Of a stretch of DNA of 9,021 bases, positions 5,959 to 9,021 are shown piece after piece. Below the pieces are notes generated by a model. The model saw nothing but the letters and a program-made list of their open reading frames with translations, did not search any database and was not told the DNA's origin. The position numbers and the translations under genes are program-made. Position 1 is the first letter of the stretch. The number at the start of each line of letters is the position of its first letter. Source of the DNA: Bacteroidales bacterium (GTDB lineage: Bacteria > Bacteroidota > Bacteroidia > Bacteroidales > ML635J-15); contig JAQVGK010000111.1 of assembly GCA_028696755.1 (NCBI GenBank), forward strand, positions 1 through 9,021. Direction: 5' to 3'.

Positions 5959-7599
5959 CTATAATAAGAAACTTAACAAAATACCTGCTGCAATTGCAGA
6001 GCCAATAACGCCAGCAACGTTAGGGCCCATAGCATGCATTAGCAAATAATTGCTTGGATCGGCTTTATGGCCAATCTCCTGCGCCACACGAGCACTATCG
6101 GGTACGGCAGAAACCCCAGCACATCCAATAATTGGATTTACAGGATTTGATTTTGGCGATAACCAGTTCATTATTTTTGCAAAGAAAACCCCAAAAGCAG
6201 TAGCTAGCACAAATGATAACGCTCCCATCGTAAAGATCATTACCGAATCGTATGTTAGGAACACATCTGCCTGAGTTGAAGCACCCACACTAACACCCAA
6301 CAGAATTGTAATAGTATCAATTAGTGGATTTGCAGCAGTTTCGGCCAAACGACGAGTTACTCCACTTTCTTTTAAGATATTTCCAAGGAATAACATTCCA
6401 AGCAATGGCAAAGAAGTTGGCGAAATATACGATGTCAATAATAAACCAATTATTGGAAATAGAATTTTCTCAGTTTTGGAAACCTGACGTGGAGGCCTCA
6501 TTTTAATCAGTCGTTCTTTTTTTGTGGTAAGCAGATTTACTACTGGAGGCTGAATAACTGGCACGAGTGCCATATAATAATATGCGGCGATTGCAATAGC
6601 CCCGAGTAGATTTTTCGAGAATATCGGAGCCCCAACCGCATCGAACCCAACAATATTTAATCCATTCGCAAGCTTTGAGGATAGAAATATGGCAGTTGGT
6701 CCATCAGCACCACCAATAATACCAATTGCACCAGCTTCGGCAGGATAGAATCCAACAATTAATGCAAGGATAAATGTAGCGAAAACGCCAAACTGAGCTG
6801 CTGCGCCAAGAAGCATAAGTCTCGGATTTGAAATCAATGCTGAGAAATCAGTCATTGCACCAATACCCAAGAAAATTAGAGGTGGAAACCATCCATTTAC
6901 AACACCACTATAGAAGAAATTCATTACGGAACCTGGCTCATAAATCCCTAATTGCAAATTAAAGTCAACCGCCTGAAACATTGGAGTATTGCCGATAATA
7001 ATTCCAATACCAATCGGAACGAGCAATAATGGTTCATAGTTAAAGCGAATGGCAAGAAATACAAAAACAAGTCCGACAAGTAGCATAATAAAGTGTCCCC
7101 ATGTCGCATTTGCAAAACCAGAGAACTCCCAGAACTTTAACAAGCCATGCATAGATGAACTATGACGTGTATATTCAGACCCGTTTTCAATAATTAGCTT
7201 ATCACCCTTAAGCACCCCTTTTCTCATCGGTAGTTCAACAGTGTCTTCGGTGACTATATAGCCACCCGAAGCATTACTCATATTCTTGTCGTAGTGTTGA
7301 ACTAAGCTTGGAAAAAAGTAAAGGTGCACATATCCGCTGTCAATTATATATTCGCCTAAATATTCATGCTTGGCAGAGTCCATCGAGAAAGTTCCATCGT
7401 CGTGAAATACAATAGTTTTCCAACGCTCGACAGTCTCCATTTTCTTATCGCCTTTTGGCATAACCGGTGAGGGATAATAACCTCCCGATTTATTCATCCA
7501 TTTACCTTTTATAAGCTCGGCTTTAATATCGGCATTTCCAGCAAACGAAACTATGGCCAAAAACAAAAAGGTAAAAAGTAGATATATTTTATTTTTCAT
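5959..7599 (-). CDS. oadB: Sodium ion-translocating decarboxylase subunit beta (OadB/MmdB family) with N-terminal exported domain
   Basis: A 546-residue protein. Residues from about 165 onward are the OadB/MmdB/GcdB core, a multi-span inner-membrane protein that decarboxylates carboxybiotin and pumps Na+ outward. Family marks are GNTPMF (203-208), GGADGPT (296-302) with Asp299 equivalent to the Na+/H+-site Asp of OadB, NPLIDTITILLGVSVGAS (424-441), and the C-terminal SAVPDSARVAQ and HAMGPNVAGVIGSA blocks. Before this core lie a signal peptide (1-20, ending SFA) and about 130 residues, with GKWMNKSGGYY, a VFHDDGTFSMD strand pair and GEYIIDSGYVHLYF. These resemble small lipocalin-like beta domains. 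Usual OadB proteins are about 370-430 residues and lack this part. The extension is expected to face the periplasm; its role is unknown. It is the last gene of the operon, 11 bp after the biotin carrier gene, ending in TAG. Confidence 0.95.
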   Translation of the reverse strand: MKNKIYLLFTFLFLAIVSFAGNADIKAELIKGKWMNKSGGYYPSPVMPKGDKKMETVERWKTIVFHDDGTFSMDSAKHEYLGEYIIDSGYVHLYFFPSLVQHYDKNMSNASGGYIVTEDTVELPMRKGVLKGDKLIIENGSEYTRHSSSMHGLLKFWEFSGFANATWGHFIMLLVGLVFVFLAIRFNYEPLLLVPIGIGIIIGNTPMFQAVDFNLQLGIYEPGSVMNFFYSGVVNGWFPPLIFLGIGAMTDFSALISNPRLMLLGAAAQFGVFATFILALIVGFYPAEAGAIGIIGGADGPTAIFLSSKLANGLNIVGFDAVGAPIFSKNLLGAIAIAAYYYMALVPVIQPPVVNLLTTKKERLIKMRPPRQVSKTEKILFPIIGLLLTSYISPTSLPLLGMLFLGNILKESGVTRRLAETAANPLIDTITILLGVSVGASTQADVFLTYDSVMIFTMGALSFVLATAFGVFFAKIMNWLSPKSNPVNPIIGCAGVSAVPDSARVAQEIGHKADPSNYLLMHAMGPNVAGVIGSAIAAGILLSFLL

Positions 7600-7610
7600 T
7601 TCTTTTGAAT

Positions 7611-8039
7611 TTACTCAATTTCTACTAAAACATCACTCTGCAAAACAGATTGACCTGTTTTTACCTTTATTGCGCTAACAACGCCTTCAAATTCAGAGGC
7701 TATGTTATTTTCCATCTTCATTGCTTCCATCACAAGAACTGTAGTTCCTTTAGCAACTTTGTCGCCTTCTTTCACTTTAATATCAAGAATAACACCTGGT
7801 AATGGAGATAAAACAGTCTTTAGACTTGCACCCGAGCTAGCTGGTTTTGGCTGAACAGGCTCATTTTTTACAGCTTGCGGTTTTGGCTTACGAACAACTG
7901 GAGCTGGTTTTTCCTCGCTTTTTTCAAGTTCAACAGAGTAATTTACACCATTTACCTGAATCTGAGCAATATTATCAACTATTTCATCAATAGCAACTTC
8001 GTAATCGTTACCATTAATTTTAAATTTAAAGTTTTTCAT
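7611..8039 (-). CDS. Biotin carrier subunit of methylmalonyl-CoA decarboxylase (biotin/lipoyl-domain protein)
   Basis: A 142-residue protein. Residues 1-40 form a small beta-rich N-terminal segment (KFKINGNDYEV, then VNGVNYSVEL), as in other acyl-CoA carboxylase/decarboxylase carriers. Residues 43-70 are a Pro/Ala/Lys flexible linker. Residues 76-142 are a biotinyl domain with VMEAMKMEN; Lys108 is the residue that carries biotin. The carrier shuttles CO2 from the carboxyltransferase to the OadB membrane subunit. It sits between the OadG-like gene (12-bp gap) and oadB (11-bp gap), so the four genes form one transcription unit. It corresponds to MmdC of Veillonella-type decarboxylases. The fold and biotin site are certain; assignment to this complex is from context. 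Confidence 0.94.
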   Translation of the reverse strand: MKNFKFKINGNDYEVAIDEIVDNIAQIQVNGVNYSVELEKSEEKPAPVVRKPKPQAVKNEPVQPKPASSGASLKTVLSPLPGVILDIKVKEGDKVAKGTTVLVMEAMKMENNIASEFEGVVSAIKVKTGQSVLQSDVLVEIE

Positions 8040-8051
8040 TATATTATTACT

Positions 8052-8426
8052 TTAATTGTTGTAAAAATTAACATTCTGAATTTTAGAATTCCACTGAGAA
8101 TTTAATCTTTCGTTTAAGTTAATCGACAAAACCATTGGTTCATCATCGTGAGCATCTTCGAAATGCAGACTTAATGCCATGGCAATTGCAGCATAAACTT
8201 CATCATCAGCTTTAATTGCCTTTTCGGGCTTAATAGTAGCATTATCTACTTTTACTGATTTCTCCTTTTTCAATTTAATCCCCAAAACTTTAGGGAGCAA
8301 GTTGAATATGAAGTAAATAGTAATTAAAGCTGCAAAAACGACACCGAATCCAATTAAAAAGATTGTAATTGCATTTCCATCAACTTTAGAAAGATCAAAT
8401 GTGATTGCATTTATAATATTCATCAT
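8052..8426 (-). CDS. OadG-family sodium pump decarboxylase gamma/delta subunit
   Basis: A 124-residue protein (a second Met directly follows the first, so the start may be 8426 or 8423). It has one strong transmembrane helix at about 19-44, then a Lys-rich stretch (51-72), and an acidic-then-helical segment DDEVYAAIAMALSLHF (74-89) typical of OadG proteins. The C-terminal tail contains NSQWNSKIQNV, which resembles the Trp-x-x-Lys tail I associate with Bacteroidota members. OadG/MmdD subunits are small membrane anchors that hold the carboxyltransferase on the OadB pump. Position two in the operon, 9 bp after the carboxyltransferase stop and 12 bp before the biotin carrier, supports the call. 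Sequence conservation in this family is low, so the assignment rests on topology, size and neighbours together. Confidence 0.85.
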   Translation of the reverse strand: MMNIINAITFDLSKVDGNAITIFLIGFGVVFAALITIYFIFNLLPKVLGIKLKKEKSVKVDNATIKPEKAIKADDEVYAAIAMALSLHFEDAHDDEPMVLSINLNERLNSQWNSKIQNVNFYNN

Positions 8427-8435
8427 TACAAGTTT

Positions 8436-9021
8436 TTATAGTGGAATATTAGTATGTTTCTTAGCTGGCATTTTTGCTTTCTTTGTTGCAAGAGAAGCCA
8501 GAGCTCGAATTATTCTAAACCTTGTATTGCGAGGTTCTATTACATCGTCAATATAACCATATTTTGCAGCCTGATAAGGATTTGCAAATTTCTCGCGATA
8601 CTCGAGTTCTTTCTGAGCGATGTATTCAGCTTTTTTCTCTTCACTTTCGATAGCACTAAGTTCTTTAAAATTAAGAACTTCGATAGCTCCTGATGCTCCC
8701 ATAACTGCGATTTCGGCAGTTGGCCAGGCATAGTTAAGATCACCTTTTAATTGTTTACAACTCATAACATCGTGAGCTCCGCCATAAGATTTCCTGAGAG
8801 TAATAGTTACTTTTGGCACAGTAGCTTCACCGTATGCGTACATTAGTTTTGCACCATTTGAAATAATTCCTCCATACTCTTGTGTACTACCGGGCAAGAA
8901 TCCTGGAACATCAACTAAAGTAACAAGTGGAGTATTGAAATAGTCGCAGAAACGAACAAATCTTGCACCTTTACGAGAAGCTTCAATATCCAAAACACCT
9001 GCAAGGAAACTAGGCTGGTTA
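8436..9021 (-). CDS. mmdA: Methylmalonyl-CoA decarboxylase / propionyl-CoA carboxylase carboxyltransferase subunit, C-terminal 194 residues (N-terminus beyond window)
   Basis: Partial gene; the frame stays open to the window edge, so the visible TTG at 8993 is internal and not a start. The visible 194 residues begin [20 protein letters not shown] and contain the crotonase-fold carboxyltransferase blocks: [51 protein letters not shown] and the C-terminal [14 protein letters not shown]. Full subunits are about 510-520 residues, so about 320 are missing. The domain moves a carboxyl group between biotin and an acyl-CoA. Because OadG, biotin carrier and OadB genes follow directly, it is better read as the Na+-pumping methylmalonyl-CoA decarboxylase alpha subunit than as a soluble propionyl-CoA carboxylase, though sequence alone does not separate the two. 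In Bacteroidota this step links succinate and propionate metabolism. Confidence 0.93.
   Translation of the reverse strand, partial: NQPSFLAGVLDIEASRKGARFVRFCDYFNTPLVTLVDVPGFLPGSTQEYGGIISNGAKLMYAYGEATVPKVTITLRKSYGGAHDVMSCKQLKGDLNYAWPTAEIAVMGASGAIEVLNFKELSAIESEEKKAEYIAQKELEYREKFANPYQAAKYGYIDDVIEPRNTRFRIIRALASLATKKAKMPAKKHTNIPL

Noticed and set aside
8991..8993. TTG as start of the carboxyltransferase gene
   Set aside because: The frame continues upstream with conserved carboxyltransferase residues (NQPSFLAGV) to the window edge, so this codon is an internal leucine.
1..9021. CRISPR array or defence system
   Set aside because: No regularly spaced direct repeats and no recognisable Cas, restriction or toxin-antitoxin genes were seen.

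Overview
The window looks like chromosomal DNA from a Bacteroidota bacterium, probably a member of the Bacteroidales or Marinilabiliales. The DNA is AT-rich and the starts lack recognisable Shine-Dalgarno sequences. The tRNA gene has a promoter of the Bacteroidota type (TTTG, 20 bp, TAnnTTTG). Several proteins belong to families typical of this phylum: a CCC-motif membrane protein, a short LuxC-type acyl-CoA reductase, and a methylmalonyl-CoA decarboxylase locus in the order A-OadG-biotin carrier-OadB. The assignment rests on these traits, not on a database search.

Layout. (1) Bases 1-975, minus strand: the N-terminal 325 residues of an AMP-forming long-chain acyl-CoA ligase, cut by the window edge. 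(2) Bases 976-1278: a roughly 300-base AT-rich intergenic region with a small inverted repeat near the ligase start and, at its right end, a strong promoter for (3) tRNA-Asp(GUC), which has its own intrinsic terminator. (4) Bases 1407-5162, plus strand: six tightly packed genes, several with 1-bp overlaps or 1-10 bp gaps. They encode a DUF2752 protein, a CCC-motif membrane protein, an acyl-CoA reductase, a pRiA4b-ORF3/'IS1096 passenger'-like protein with a very acidic tail, MiaA, and an exported thioredoxin. (5) Bases 5159-5884, minus strand: a MurU/mannose-1-phosphate-guanylyltransferase-like sugar nucleotidyltransferase. It meets the thioredoxin gene tail to tail, and one CTAG supplies both stop codons. 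(6) Bases 5911-5939: an intrinsic terminator for (7) bases 5959-9021, minus strand: a sodium-pumping decarboxylase operon. It contains the carboxyltransferase (C-terminal 194 residues), OadG-like subunit, biotin carrier and OadB-like membrane pump.

How the genes work together. The decarboxylase operon encodes a recognisable biotin-dependent, membrane-bound Na+ pump. Carboxyltransferase moves CO2 from (methyl)malonyl-CoA to the biotin carrier, and OadB releases CO2 while exporting Na+. In this phylum this usually belongs to the succinate-propionate pathway. The six-gene plus-strand operon has no single obvious pathway: it mixes tRNA modification, a periplasmic thioredoxin, an acyl-CoA reductase and two small membrane proteins. 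The feature most worth a second look is the OadB-like subunit, which carries a signal peptide and about 130 extra residues resembling a lipocalin-like beta domain before the usual membrane core. No phage, insertion sequence, CRISPR array or obvious defence system was seen.
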